Assembly (NCBI GenBank): GCA_964551015.1
Contig: CAZKBP010000018.1
Location: 1-64,000 of the forward strand
DNA: 64,000 bases
Direction: 5' to 3'
From: CAZKBP01 sp964551015
GTDB lineage: Bacteria; Bacteroidota; Bacteroidia; Cytophagales; Microscillaceae
Shown here one piece after another: positions 7,551-17,400 of the stretch (positions are counted from its first letter, which is position 1; each line of letters opens with the position of its first letter). A program made the position numbers and the translations under genes. The notes under the pieces are model-generated. The model saw only the letters and a list, made by a program, of their open reading frames with translations, searched no databases and was not told the origin of the DNA.

Positions 7551-9086
7551 ATGATACCCAAATTTATTTTCTGTCTGTCTTGGCTTTTACCTCATCTCGT
7601 TCCTATCTCGCTTCCGGAGCAACCAGCTCAGGCCGAAGTCGGCGTAACGGTGATTACCCACGGCTTCAGTCCGGGCGGTCTTTTATCTAAGGAATGGAAG
7701 AATTTCGCCTTAGCCATCCGCGAACGTGCGGGCATTGGTAGTATTTACATCAATGACCCCAATACGGGAAAATGGGAAGCCCTCGATCGTCGCAATAGTA
7801 ACAATCCCAGCCACGAGGTTATTTTTCTTTATAATTGGGCTTGGGCCTCTGATAATTCTAAGGAGGGTTATCTGGAAGCCTGTGCTGACCATTTGATGGC
7901 GATGTTGCTAAGCCCTCCCCCCGAATTGGGAATCAAAGATCGCTTGGCACTGGTCAAAAAACCCCTACACCTCATCGGGCACAGCCGAGGAGGTATGTTG
8001 ATGAATATACTCGCCCACAAGATGGGCTTCTTCTTGGCAAGTGAGGGCGTTCAAATTGAGCAATTGACCCTATTGGATGCCCATCCCGCCATACCCATGG
8101 GAGATTGTGACTTGCCAGGCGTCTACGGAGAATATCCTCCCACAAAAGACTACAGCTCAGAGGATTGCTATCTCAAAATTCCGAGCAACGTAGTGAGAGC
8201 CGACAATTATTATCGTAAAGATGGAGTCTATGAAGATTTCATTACTGAAAAAGTGTTTGGCCCCTACGATGGCCTGAGTGTGAAGGGTTTGGGAGAGTTT
8301 AACCGAGAGCTTAATAATGTTACCCTCAGCACAGGCGCAACCAAATTGGGAGGTGCCCACGCTTCTATTGCCACTCGCTGGTATTTTGGAACGATTGACC
8401 TGAAAAATTCCTATGAGCATCCTATCAATTTAGACTGGTATCGAGACGATCAAAAATACAAAGCCATGGGGCCTCGTGAAAAAACAGGTTACTATCACAG
8501 CCGTTTGGGAGGGGGTGAGCTTCCTCCCAAAGTACCCGAAGATGCCACCATCCCGCCCGCTCGTATTGAAAATGCGATCTACAACGGGAATTTTGACGTG
8601 AAACGCAAAGTTTGGAAAGCGCAAATCCCGGGCTGGGACAAAAACGGCGGAGGCGGGGGCGGCCGTGTCGTCCAGGATAAGAATAGCAATAATACTTTCC
8701 TCCGCTTGGAGTTGAATAAAATCCACATTGGTAAGCGGGATAATGACCCTGACCACCGAATTCACAGCTTTTTTTACGTACCCAAGGATATTTCTGGTAA
8801 AGACTTTGGCTTGAGCTTTACCTATCGCCAATGGAACGTAGTGGATGGCAAAAATGAAATACTGATTAGCTTTGAAAAAATTGACTCAGATGGCTCACTC
8901 TCCGAATGGGCTTTGGGAGAGCCGATTATTCTCCGTTACAATGGTCAAAAATTTGATAATGCCTTTATCCCTTGGCCCGAGAAACTCAAGCATCAAGTGG
9001 GGCGTTTGCGCATTCGCTTATCTGGTCAGAAAAATAATTGCACGGTGGATATTGATAACGTGGCACTCATTCCCAATCCTAATTAA
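7551..9086 (+). CDS. Secreted alpha/beta-hydrolase (lipase-like) with C-terminal beta-sandwich-like domain
   Basis: An N-terminal signal peptide (about 1-27, ending QPAQA) is followed by a serine-hydrolase domain. Nucleophile motif GHSRGG places Ser145 in the family-typical GxSxG elbow. The Asp and His partners cannot be fixed by eye, though LDAHP near 175 and GGAHASIATR near 265 are candidates. A Gly-rich stretch (NGGGGGGRV) lies inside the C-terminal region (about 345-511), which reads as a carbohydrate-binding-like jelly roll (IENAIYNGNFD, then DIDNVAL at the end). Substrate is unknown; lipid or ester hydrolysis is inferred from the motif. The methyltransferase gene follows after 22 nt. 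Confidence 0.75.
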   Translation: MIPKFIFCLSWLLPHLVPISLPEQPAQAEVGVTVITHGFSPGGLLSKEWKNFALAIRERAGIGSIYINDPNTGKWEALDRRNSNNPSHEVIFLYNWAWASDNSKEGYLEACADHLMAMLLSPPPELGIKDRLALVKKPLHLIGHSRGGMLMNILAHKMGFFLASEGVQIEQLTLLDAHPAIPMGDCDLPGVYGEYPPTKDYSSEDCYLKIPSNVVRADNYYRKDGVYEDFITEKVFGPYDGLSVKGLGEFNRELNNVTLSTGATKLGGAHASIATRWYFGTIDLKNSYEHPINLDWYRDDQKYKAMGPREKTGYYHSRLGGGELPPKVPEDATIPPARIENAIYNGNFDVKRKVWKAQIPGWDKNGGGGGGRVVQDKNSNNTFLRLELNKIHIGKRDNDPDHRIHSFFYVPKDISGKDFGLSFTYRQWNVVDGKNEILISFEKIDSDGSLSEWALGEPIILRYNGQKFDNAFIPWPEKLKHQVGRLRIRLSGQKNNCTVDIDNVALIPNPN

Positions 9087-9108
9087 AGTTATTCAAAAAA
9101 ATGATCGC

Positions 9109-9804
9109 ATGACTATGAAATTAAATCATTTGCTTTTCAGCTCTTTATTTATCCTAGCTCCCCTACTGGGTCTGGCTCAAGTGCATTCAGACAAGCACCA
9201 CAAGACGGGCAAAAGTGCCAACGAATATATGCACCAACGACCTGTTTCTGAATTAATCAAGACTTTCGAGTCGCCCGAGAGGGACGAATGGCAAAAGCCC
9301 GAGGAGGTCATTGCTTTTCTGGGAAATTTAGAAGGAAAAAAAGTTATGGACATTGGGGCAGGCTCGGGTTATTTTTCTTTTCGCTTGGCCGAAGCTGGTG
9401 CAGCAGTGATTGCTGCGGACGTGAACGAAGAATTTCAGGCTTATATCCAAAAGAAAAAACAAGAAAAAGACCTTAGCGACCAAGCCCTACAAACTCGCCT
9501 TATTCTTTTTGATGACCCCCAATTAGCCCCCGAAGAAGTAGACATGGTACTTGTGGTGGATACTTATCATCATATAGATAACCGGATTGCTTATTTGGAT
9601 AAAATCAAGAAGGGCTTAAAAAAAGGAGGGCGATTGGTCATCATTGATTTTTTTGCCAAAGAAACACCGCAGGGTCCTCCTCTGGAACATCGTATAAGTG
9701 CCAATACTGTCTGGCAAGAGCTAAAAAAGAGCGGTTATGCCTTGGACTCGATCGAGACGGCCTTACTCCCTAATCAGTATATCATCATCGCCACACCTCA
9801 ATAA
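9109..9804 (+). CDS. Exported class I SAM-dependent methyltransferase
   Basis: The reading frame opens farther upstream, but that part overlaps the hydrolase gene. The ATG at 9109 is immediately followed by a signal-peptide-like segment (LNHLLFSSLFILAPLLGLAQ), so I start here, giving 231 residues. The Rossmann motif VMDIGAGSGYFSFRLAEAG with the later acidic AADVNEE, and VVDTYHHI as motif II, mark a class I methyltransferase. An export signal on such an enzyme is unusual but recurrent in Bacteroidota; the substrate is unknown. It is probably cotranscribed with the upstream hydrolase and is followed by a strong terminator. Confidence 0.8.
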   Translation: MTMKLNHLLFSSLFILAPLLGLAQVHSDKHHKTGKSANEYMHQRPVSELIKTFESPERDEWQKPEEVIAFLGNLEGKKVMDIGAGSGYFSFRLAEAGAAVIAADVNEEFQAYIQKKKQEKDLSDQALQTRLILFDDPQLAPEEVDMVLVVDTYHHIDNRIAYLDKIKKGLKKGGRLVIIDFFAKETPQGPPLEHRISANTVWQELKKSGYALDSIETALLPNQYIIIATPQ

Positions 9805-9837
9805 AAATAAGCCCGAGAGAACCCCTCGGGCTTATTT
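9805..9837 (+). terminator. Intrinsic terminator after the methyltransferase gene
   Basis: The stem AAATAAGCCCGAG pairs with CTCGGGCTTATTT around an 8-nt loop. It starts at the stop codon of the methyltransferase gene. The A-rich and T-rich flanks make it usable in both directions. Confidence 0.8.
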
Positions 9838-10002
9838 GACAGCTTTATCATTTGTCCACAAGATTTTTATATGATTAATCCCTTAAAATCCTTAGAGCGG
9901 AAAGTAGGGAGTCAACAGGTTTCATGACACGTTTATAACGTTACGCCTTCGGCGTCGAGAGCGTTGCCTGCGCTGAGAAAAAATGTATAAAGAAAGGATT
10001 GG

Positions 10003-11571
10003 CTAGCTACTAACCTGTTCTTGCTGGATTTGCTGTATCAACTCGATGAGGATGACCAAGGCATTACGGTCTTTTTCCTTGAGGTGCATAATGGCTCGGC
10101 CTTCCGAAAGGATTCTTTTTCTATCCATAGGATTGAGCGTGAGCGTGAAAGTATCTAACAGGGGGAGTATTTGATCTTTAAAAGCTAGGGTTTGTCCATC
10201 CAGTGCCACGTCCACATTTTCAAGGAGGGGAGCGATTTTATTGCAATCCAGATAAAGCAGAGAAATCTTTCCTTGGTTCAGATGAGTAAAGCGATCGTCT
10301 AGCTGTTCTTTGTTTTTGAGTACCTGATCTCGCATATGTTTATTGAGCGCGATGTACATGACGTTCTCTCTTTCTATCAGGTAAAAGTCCCCAAACTCGG
10401 AGTGCGAAGCATAGTGGTCTTTCATTTTTTTGAGAAAAAACAATCCAGCTACTTTATCCAAAAGGCCATCTAATTTTGCCCGATTTTTCATACGAAGTGC
10501 GATGAGCATATCTGTATTGAGGGGAGCTTCTGGATGAATTTCTTCTACGGCCAGCACAAAATCCCCTGTGATGAGGTCAAATACTTCTTCCATGGTCAAG
10601 CCAAAAAGGCCAATCACTTTTTTGGGAAACTCTAGCCAGCCTGCTTCGTCTAACATTTGTTGTAACCCACTCATTCCGATACCCAAACTCACGAAGGCAT
10701 CCGGTTGGGCGATGGGCAGTTGATGAAGGAGTTCTTCATCTACTTCATTTCTAAACAACTGTTCGTAATGATTCACCTCCTGCTGATTATAAATCAACTG
10801 AAAATCATTGACCACCCGCCCCTGCTCAAAGTGTATACGTGCCGTGAAGAAATCTAAAATACGGTTGAGTCCCTGTAGCGAATTCGGCACTCGGGCGAGA
10901 GAAGACGAGCTATTTTTTTGATGGAAACGACTAATTTCTTGATAATTTGTCCACAGGGCCACATCATATTGCTGACGCAGTAGGTTTTCAAAAGCCGGAT
11001 ATTGATTTTCCATGCTTTGATCTCGGGGAAGCTCAAACAAGCTACGCCATCGTTCTAAGAGTACAGACGAGGCTGTTTTTTTCCCCGTATAAAGAAACAA
11101 AACTCTCTCATCATTCCAGCCGACTACGCTCTGAGGCTGGACATAACAGGTAGAAGCAGAGCCAATTGAGGGGTGAAGCTGAGCCCGAGGGGCGAAATAT
11201 TCTAGAGCCATCTTGGCAAACTGTGCGGTATCTTTGAGTGCTGCCGTGATGGCCCAGTACTCATTATTGGCCTTCGCCCCGAGCTTACCAAAAACATAAG
11301 CATTTTTATTTAGATTAATGCCCGACCCCAAGAGAGCCAGTATCATGTTAGACTCGTCTGCACCAAATTCTTTTTGGAAAATTAGGTTTAACTCCAGCAA
11401 GTCTTTCCATTCTACGGCCTTGGAAGAAAGTTGCTCCATGTTTATAACTGAGGCGAAAGTAGCCTCTGCGGGTACATGGGTAAAGGCTACTTTTTTGCCA
11501 CCACAGGCAGTAATCCACAACAAACTCGATACGAGCAAATAAAAAGAAAGAGAATACTGGCTATATTTCAT
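10003..11571 (-). CDS. DUF4836 family lipoprotein
   Basis: A 522-residue lipoprotein with the lipobox ITAC after the hydrophobic segment FYLLVSSLLW, so it is anchored in the envelope. The start is set at the ATG at 11571, next to the signal peptide; the longer frame to 11640 adds 23 residues with no signal character. The region FTHVPAEATFASVINMEQLSSKA and the overall layout match DUF4836, a Bacteroidota family of unknown function. It has no obvious operon partner on its strand and is divergent from hldD. Confidence 0.75.
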   Translation of the reverse strand: MKYSQYSLSFYLLVSSLLWITACGGKKVAFTHVPAEATFASVINMEQLSSKAVEWKDLLELNLIFQKEFGADESNMILALLGSGINLNKNAYVFGKLGAKANNEYWAITAALKDTAQFAKMALEYFAPRAQLHPSIGSASTCYVQPQSVVGWNDERVLFLYTGKKTASSVLLERWRSLFELPRDQSMENQYPAFENLLRQQYDVALWTNYQEISRFHQKNSSSSLARVPNSLQGLNRILDFFTARIHFEQGRVVNDFQLIYNQQEVNHYEQLFRNEVDEELLHQLPIAQPDAFVSLGIGMSGLQQMLDEAGWLEFPKKVIGLFGLTMEEVFDLITGDFVLAVEEIHPEAPLNTDMLIALRMKNRAKLDGLLDKVAGLFFLKKMKDHYASHSEFGDFYLIERENVMYIALNKHMRDQVLKNKEQLDDRFTHLNQGKISLLYLDCNKIAPLLENVDVALDGQTLAFKDQILPLLDTFTLTLNPMDRKRILSEGRAIMHLKEKDRNALVILIELIQQIQQEQVSS

Positions 11572-11744
11572 GGTTTGGTTATTTAAATACCGAATTGCAC
11601 TAGGCTCTATGGTTTCGCAAAACAAGCTGAAACCCTGCAAAAATGAAAGTTTGCCCGCTATTTTAAAAAATATGTAGGAATAAATTCAATATTTAAGGCT
11701 TTAAGCCTAGATTTGTGCGCTATTCGAAGATTAAAAATAATGCT

Positions 11745-12710
11745 ATGATTGTAGTCACGGGAGCACTTGGTTTTATTGGAAGCTGCTTGATTCAAAAGTT
11801 GAATGCACATCAGTTTAATTATATCATAGCTGTTGATGACTTTTCACAGGATCACAAGCTAAAGAATTTAGAAAACAAAAAAATACAGCAAAGGGTAGAG
11901 CGCCAAGTTTTTTTTGAATGGTTGGAAAAAAATGCCTCTGCGGTAGAATTTATTTTTCATCTGGGAGCCAGAACGGATACAACCGAGTTTGATGAGAAAA
12001 TTTTTGAAGAACTCAACCTGCATTATTCTCAGGAAATATGGAAAGCCTGCTGCCAATATCAAATCCCGCTGGTTTATGCCTCCTCAGCCGCTACTTATGG
12101 CTCAGGCGAGCTAGGTTACAAAGATCAGCAAGAGCTGATTCCCCATCTCAAACCACTGAACCCTTACGGGGAATCTAAGAACAAATTTGACCTATGGGCG
12201 ATAGAGCAAGTAGATAAGCCTTTTTTCTGGGCAGGTTTAAAGTTTTTTAATGTCTATGGCCCCAACGAATATCACAAGGGGAGAATGGCTTCCGTGATTT
12301 TTCACGCTTACCAGCAAATCAAAAAAACGGGCAAGATGAAGCTCTTCCGCTCTCACCACCCCGACTACAAAGACGGGGAGCAAATGCGTGATTTTATTTA
12401 TGTAAAAGACGTCGTGGAGGTATGCTATTTTCTGATGCACCACCGCCGCAATTCAGATATCTACAACTTGGGAAGCGGACAAGCGCGCACTTTTCTGGAC
12501 TTGATTCATAATACCTTCCAAGCGATGGATTTGCCCGCGCAAATAGAATTCATTGACACTCCGCTGGACATTCGGGATAAATATCAGTATTTCACCGAGG
12601 CCGACATGACTAAGCTCCAAAGCATTGGCTATGACTCTCCTTTTTGTACTTTAGAAGAAGGTGTTAGCGATTATGTCCAAAATTATTTGATGCCTACGAG
12701 TTATTTTTAA
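11745..12710 (+). CDS. hldD: ADP-L-glycero-D-manno-heptose 6-epimerase
   Basis: Epimerises ADP-D-glycero-manno-heptose to the L,D form, the last step of activated heptose synthesis for the lipopolysaccharide core. It is an extended short-chain dehydrogenase of 321 residues: NAD(P)-binding TGALGFIGS at the N-terminus, FHLGARTDTTE, the catalytic Ser-Thr zone YASSAATYGSG and the YGESK catalytic Tyr-Lys pair. FNVYGPNEYHKGRMASV is typical of HldD among its relatives. The ATG at 11745 sits directly before the Rossmann motif; an upstream ATG-less extension is ignored. The cyclo-ligase gene follows on the same strand. Confidence 0.9.
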   Translation: MIVVTGALGFIGSCLIQKLNAHQFNYIIAVDDFSQDHKLKNLENKKIQQRVERQVFFEWLEKNASAVEFIFHLGARTDTTEFDEKIFEELNLHYSQEIWKACCQYQIPLVYASSAATYGSGELGYKDQQELIPHLKPLNPYGESKNKFDLWAIEQVDKPFFWAGLKFFNVYGPNEYHKGRMASVIFHAYQQIKKTGKMKLFRSHHPDYKDGEQMRDFIYVKDVVEVCYFLMHHRRNSDIYNLGSGQARTFLDLIHNTFQAMDLPAQIEFIDTPLDIRDKYQYFTEADMTKLQSIGYDSPFCTLEEGVSDYVQNYLMPTSYF

Positions 12711-12875
12711 CGGAGGAGAGAAGTTAATCAGGAGAACCTTGTCAGAAGTTTTGTCGTTCACTTTTAGATTCTCAATCCGTGGTTCTTGTCCCCACAAGCC
12801 GCTCAGCGTGAAGCTTATAAGTGTTTAAGATCCGTGTGTATGCTAAACTCTTCTCTCCTAGATGCTAACTCTTCC

Positions 12876-13469
12876 ATGCTAAAAATGAAAAAAAAAGAAC
12901 TCCGCTCCCTCTATCGCCAGCAACGACAAGCACTCAGCTTAGCACAAATAGATCAGCAAAGCCAGCAATTGGCCGAGCATTTTTTTCAGGTTTACCCCCT
13001 CGAGGACGTCCGAGCCATTCATATTTTCCTGCCCATTTTAGCCAAAAAAGAAATCAATACTTTTTATTTGATAAATGCCCTGAGGCAACAAAAGCCCCAG
13101 ATAAGCCTGATTACCTCCCGCACCGAAGCCAAAACGCATCAAATGCCTACTTTTAGACTAGAAGCAGATACCAAGCTAGAGCCTAACTCATGGGGTGTAC
13201 CTGAACCTGTGGAAGCAGCGCCTTTCCCCGAGTTGGAGATAGATATGGTGCTATTGCCCCTGCTTTGTTTTGACCAGAGAGGCTACCGAGTAGGCTACGG
13301 CGGAGGGTTTTATGATCGTTTTTTATTAAAATGTCGTCCCAATGTGCACAAAGTAGGATTGTCCCTCTTCCCTCCTATTGACCAGATTGAGGATATTGAA
13401 AACACAGATATTCCCTTGGACGAAGTCATTACACCTACAGACTTTTATGATTTTAAGCCTTCACTTTAG
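12876..13469 (+). CDS. 5-formyltetrahydrofolate cyclo-ligase
   Basis: Converts 5-formyl-THF to 5,10-methenyl-THF at the cost of ATP, returning a storage folate to one-carbon metabolism. The family signature GYGGGFYDRFL is present near residue 150, with LLPLLCFDQRGYRV just before it and KKELRSLYRQQRQALS at the N-terminus. From the ATG at 12876 the protein has 197 residues, normal for the family; an ATG at 12885 is equally possible, and the longer frame from 12786 carries an unlikely extension. A terminator hairpin follows. Confidence 0.93.
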   Translation: MLKMKKKELRSLYRQQRQALSLAQIDQQSQQLAEHFFQVYPLEDVRAIHIFLPILAKKEINTFYLINALRQQKPQISLITSRTEAKTHQMPTFRLEADTKLEPNSWGVPEPVEAAPFPELEIDMVLLPLLCFDQRGYRVGYGGGFYDRFLLKCRPNVHKVGLSLFPPIDQIEDIENTDIPLDEVITPTDFYDFKPSL

Positions 13470-13478
13470 TAAAAAATG

Positions 13479-13516
13479 AAAACCTAAGTGGGAGCCGAGT
13501 GCCCACTTAGGTTTTT
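13479..13516 (+). terminator. Intrinsic terminator after the cyclo-ligase gene
   Basis: AACCTAAGTGGG pairs with CCCACTTAGGTT around a 9-nt loop, followed by a T-run; an A-run precedes the stem. Confidence 0.85.
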
Positions 13517-13671
13517 GGATTAAGCAACAAAAAACAAGTTACAAAATCTTTAAACCCCGTGGGTAGTATGTTAAAATCTAAATAATCTCCCACGGTGGCG
13601 GTCTAACTTCTACGTACTAACTTCGTTTATCGAGATACGTCTCAACATGTACCTAGACCTAAAAATTAGAT

Positions 13672-14121
13672 ATGAAAAGTAGCCTATTTATTTTAATCGT
13701 AACTTTATGGCTTGGCAGTGGATTCAGTCCGAAATTACAAGCCCAAGAAGCCAGCCAAGAAGAGATTATCGAGTTCTTGAAAGTAATGGGTGCCAAGCAG
13801 CAAATGCTTAACTCTATGGACTTGATGATCAGCAACTTCAAGGAAATCTATGCGAGTGCAGGAGTTCCCGAAAATTTTTGGGATAATTTTCGGAAAGAAG
13901 TCGTGGAAAACCTAGACGATGTTTTGGGAGAACTGGCGCTGGTTTACCAAAAGCATTACACCCAAGAAGAGATCAAGGCACTGACTGTTTTTTACGAATC
14001 GCCTTTGGGTCAAAAATTATTGGAGAAAACCCCCATCGTGCAGCAGGAATCTTTCGCCGTAGGAAAGGCCTGGGGGCAAAAACTGGGCGAAAAAGTAGCC
14101 CGTGAAATGGAGGAATACTAA
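13672..14121 (+). CDS. DUF2059 family exported protein
   Basis: A 149-residue protein with a clean signal peptide (SLFILIVTLWLGSG to about residue 25, LQAQ). The mature part is mainly helical, and YTQEEIKALTVFYESPLGQKLLEKTP is the DUF2059 signature. The function of the family is not known. It is a single gene upstream of tRNA-Lys, with about 110 nt between them. Confidence 0.85.
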   Translation: MKSSLFILIVTLWLGSGFSPKLQAQEASQEEIIEFLKVMGAKQQMLNSMDLMISNFKEIYASAGVPENFWDNFRKEVVENLDDVLGELALVYQKHYTQEEIKALTVFYESPLGQKLLEKTPIVQQESFAVGKAWGQKLGEKVAREMEEY

Positions 14122-14234
14122 AAGTGGCATATTTTTTAGGAAAAATGGAAAGAAGCTATAAAAAGCTTGCTTCTTAGTCAGAAAATTTCTATTTTTGCCA
14201 TCCCAAAAAACAGTCAAAGGACTAAAAATGGGAT

Positions 14235-14307
14235 GATTCCTTAGCTCAGTTGGTAGAGCACCTCCCTTTTAAGGAGGGTGTCCTGGGTTCGAGCCCCAGA
14301 GGGATCA
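14235..14307 (+). tRNA. tRNA-Lys (anticodon UUU)
   Basis: A 73-nt cloverleaf: acceptor GATTCCT pairs with AGGGATC, D arm GCTC with GAGC, anticodon stem CCTCC with GGAGG around CTTTTAA (anticodon TTT), T arm CTGGG with CCCAG around TTCGAGC, discriminator A. The 3' CCA is not encoded (CTA follows). Confidence 0.96.
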
Positions 14308-14313
14308 CTAGCA

Positions 14314-14348
14314 AGCCTTTCCAATGTAGCTGGAAAGGCTTTTTTTTA
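14314..14348 (+). terminator. Intrinsic terminator after tRNA-Lys
   Basis: AGCCTTTCC pairs with GGAAAGGCT around a 9-nt loop, followed by a run of eight T. Confidence 0.9.
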
Positions 14349-14393
14349 TCACTGCTACGTTCTATCTATTTCGTAAATATTTGATTTTGATGG

Positions 14394-14431
14394 ATGTAAA
14401 AAAATAAGCACGAAGTAGGAACCTCGTGCTT
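14394..14431 (-). terminator. Terminator of the delta-60 protein gene
   Basis: On the minus strand AAGCACGA pairs with TCGTGCTT around about 10 nt and is followed by ATTTTTTT. It lies about 40 nt after the stop codon at 14473. Confidence 0.75.
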
Positions 14432-14472
14432 TTCTCCATCAGGAGAGATTTTAATTTTTATGTGATCTGTAT

Positions 14473-17400
14473 TTATTCTACTATGATTCTTCTCTGGATT
14501 TCTTCACTCTGTTCATCCACCACACGAATGAGATAGACTCCAGATTGCAGCCCTTTTACGTCTAGCTGATGATCTAAGCCTGCCTGGAAAACTTCTTCAT
14601 AAATCAGTTCTCCCTGCGGATTGTAGAGTTTGAAGGTTCCACGGGTCATTTCAGTACTTGATAAGTGAACTTTTTCGGAGGTAGGATTAGGAAAAAGGCT
14701 AATCTTAGCTCCTGCACTTGGCTTAATCACAGAAAAGTTGATCGTCAACTCTGGCCCTGCCAAACCTGCTTTCGCGGCCTCCGAGTAAGCTTGCGCTGTC
14801 AACTGATAATTGCCCAGAGCTAGTTTTTCTCCTAGAAAGAAATCTAATTGAAAAGGATCATTCCCGAAAAGAGCATAGGGGAAAATATTCTCAGTACGAA
14901 TAGCCTGATCATTGAGCTTGAAATGTACGCTCCCCAATTGTGCCGGGGAAGTATTCGCCTGAATATTTAGAGGTACATCACCAATTTGTGTTAGATCAAT
15001 CGTTGCTCCATTTGCTAGAAGTCCGACTTCCTCCTGTGTTTCAGCGTTGATCAGGGTAAAACTTTCTACAGTGGGTATAGAGTCAATGATTGTAAAATTA
15101 ATCTTCAAAGTGTTCTGATTAGGGTAAGCCACAACCTCGAGTGAGTACTCCCCGGGCTGGAAATTTCTACCCTCGATCGTTCCATTCGGCTTATCACCAA
15201 ATAACACGTAGGGGCTTAGTTTCTCTTGCCTCGTCCCATCGTCAAAGCTAATACCTGGCCCTGAGATGCTAAATTCTATGCTATCCAATTGTGCTATTTT
15301 GGGTAGAGCCTGAATACTAAGAAAATCCGTTCCTAAGCCAGAGAGTGCGATGATATCTCCGTCGCGGAGATTTTGCAAGGTATCGCCCGTGGGTGCAGCT
15401 AGTAGCAATAGTTCCAATTCAAAAAACTCGAAGTTGAGGGTACGTGTAGTTCCTACTGTACCAGTCAAATTCTCTCCCGCGTAGGGTGTAGCCTCAAGTT
15501 GGTATTGACCTACGGGTAGATTCTTTCCAGTGAAGTTTCTGGGAGGGGCACCGCCAAACAATGCGTAGGGAACTCGATTCTCAACACGGTCTTGTGTTTC
15601 AGGGCCGTCCAGTTGTAGTTTGACACTTCCAACTGGGCCAGGCAAAGTACGTGCGCTAATGCTCAGGTCAGAAGTGGGCAAATCCAGCAAATTGATTTGA
15701 GCTCCGTCTCTAATCAATTCGTAATCCAATATGGGTTGTCCCGTATCCGCATTGATGAGGCTAAATCCTTCTACGAAGAAATCTTCATTGGGGGCAGATA
15801 GACGAACAAGTTTATCCACAGGGTTTTGATCGTAAAACTGGAACGCTCCTCCCGCGTAAACCTGCCCCTCGGCAGTAATGGCTAAGGTACTTACGCCTCC
15901 TATGTTCACATTACTAATAAAGCCTGTGCCCGTGGTGAATTGCTCGTCTAGATTTCCGTCTGGATAGAGGCGCACCATCCCAAATTGTGTTTGGTCACGA
16001 AAGGCTTTGAACCTTCCTCCGACCAAAATTTTCTGGTCGGCTTGAACCACTATGGAAAAAACATCATCATCAAAGCCAGTTCCAGGGTTAAAGCCTCGGT
16101 CTATACGACCATCAGCATTGAAACGAACAACTCTTCCGTATTCTCCTGCTTCAAAATTGGTAAAGCTTCCTCCTGCTAGGATTTTACCATCTGCCTGCCT
16201 GGCCAAAGTAAATATTCGTCCAAACTCACTCTCAGTTTCTGGTATAAAGCTTTTATCCAAGCGTCCATTAGGGTGGAGGCGTGCTAAGTCTGTTCGTAGA
16301 GTGCCTTGATATTCATTGAAATTTCCTCCAATGATGATTTTATCATCAGGTTCAATCAGGATGGAAAACACCTCCCTGCTAGTCTTGAAGCCGTCCTCAA
16401 AGCTAGTGTCTAGGCTTCCATCTGGGTGGAGGCGTACTAGGTCTCTCACGGCTTGACCGTTATAGGTAGAGAATGATCCTGCTATCAGAATTTTTCCGTC
16501 TGACTGCATAGCTACGTCGTAGGTAAAGCCCTCAAACCCGGTTCCCGTTTGGAAGCTGGTGTCTAGGCTACCGTCTGGATGAAGGCGGACAATTCCTCGA
16601 CTAGTCAGTCCTGTATCTGTTCTAACACTAAAATCACCAACTGCTAGAATTTTACCATCATCCTGCAATGCGATGGCACCGACGCCTCTTCCAGAAAATA
16701 CTTGACTAGCGTTAGCGTCAAAGCTGAGGTCAGGGCTACCGTCTGCATGCCGGCGAACGAGCGTGCGGGCTGGGTCTAAGGCAAAAGAACGAAAGTTGCC
16801 CGCTAATAGGATTTTGCCATCAGGCTGGAAAACAATATCACTCACTTCACCATCTAGTCCCTCAATGCCATTGAACGTCAGGTCTGGATCACCATCTGCG
16901 GACAACTGGGCAATGTTACGTCTTCTGGTTTCGTGGTAATTAAAAAAATTCCCTCCTGCTATAATATTTCCTTGGGCAGTTAAAGCTAGTGATTGCACGG
17001 AGGTAGACCAAGAAATTATTTCCGGATTGGTAAACCCCGGGCCAGAAGCAAAGGAATTATCCAAAAGACCATTAGGTGCTAATAAGGCTATATTTCCTCG
17101 ATCTACACCATTGTAGGTTTTGAATTTGCCTCCTACTAAAATTTTGCCATCGGGTCTGATCAATAAAGCATGCACGAAACCGAGAGCTCCCTCGGCTTGA
17201 AAACCTAAAGAATTAAAACTTGGACTTAGGCTCCCGTCTGCCTCGATGAGTGCGATGTAATTACGGGTCGTGCCGTTGTACTTGGTGAAACTTCCCCCGA
17301 TCAAAATTTGACCAGTCGGCGTTATCTTGATGTCTAAGATCCCACCAACTCCACCCGTGATACCACTTCCTGCATTAAAAGTCATATCTAAGCTTCCATC

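Noticed and set aside
8872..9108. 5' extension of the methyltransferase frame
   Set aside because: It overlaps the end of the hydrolase gene in another frame, and a proper signal peptide starts at 9109.
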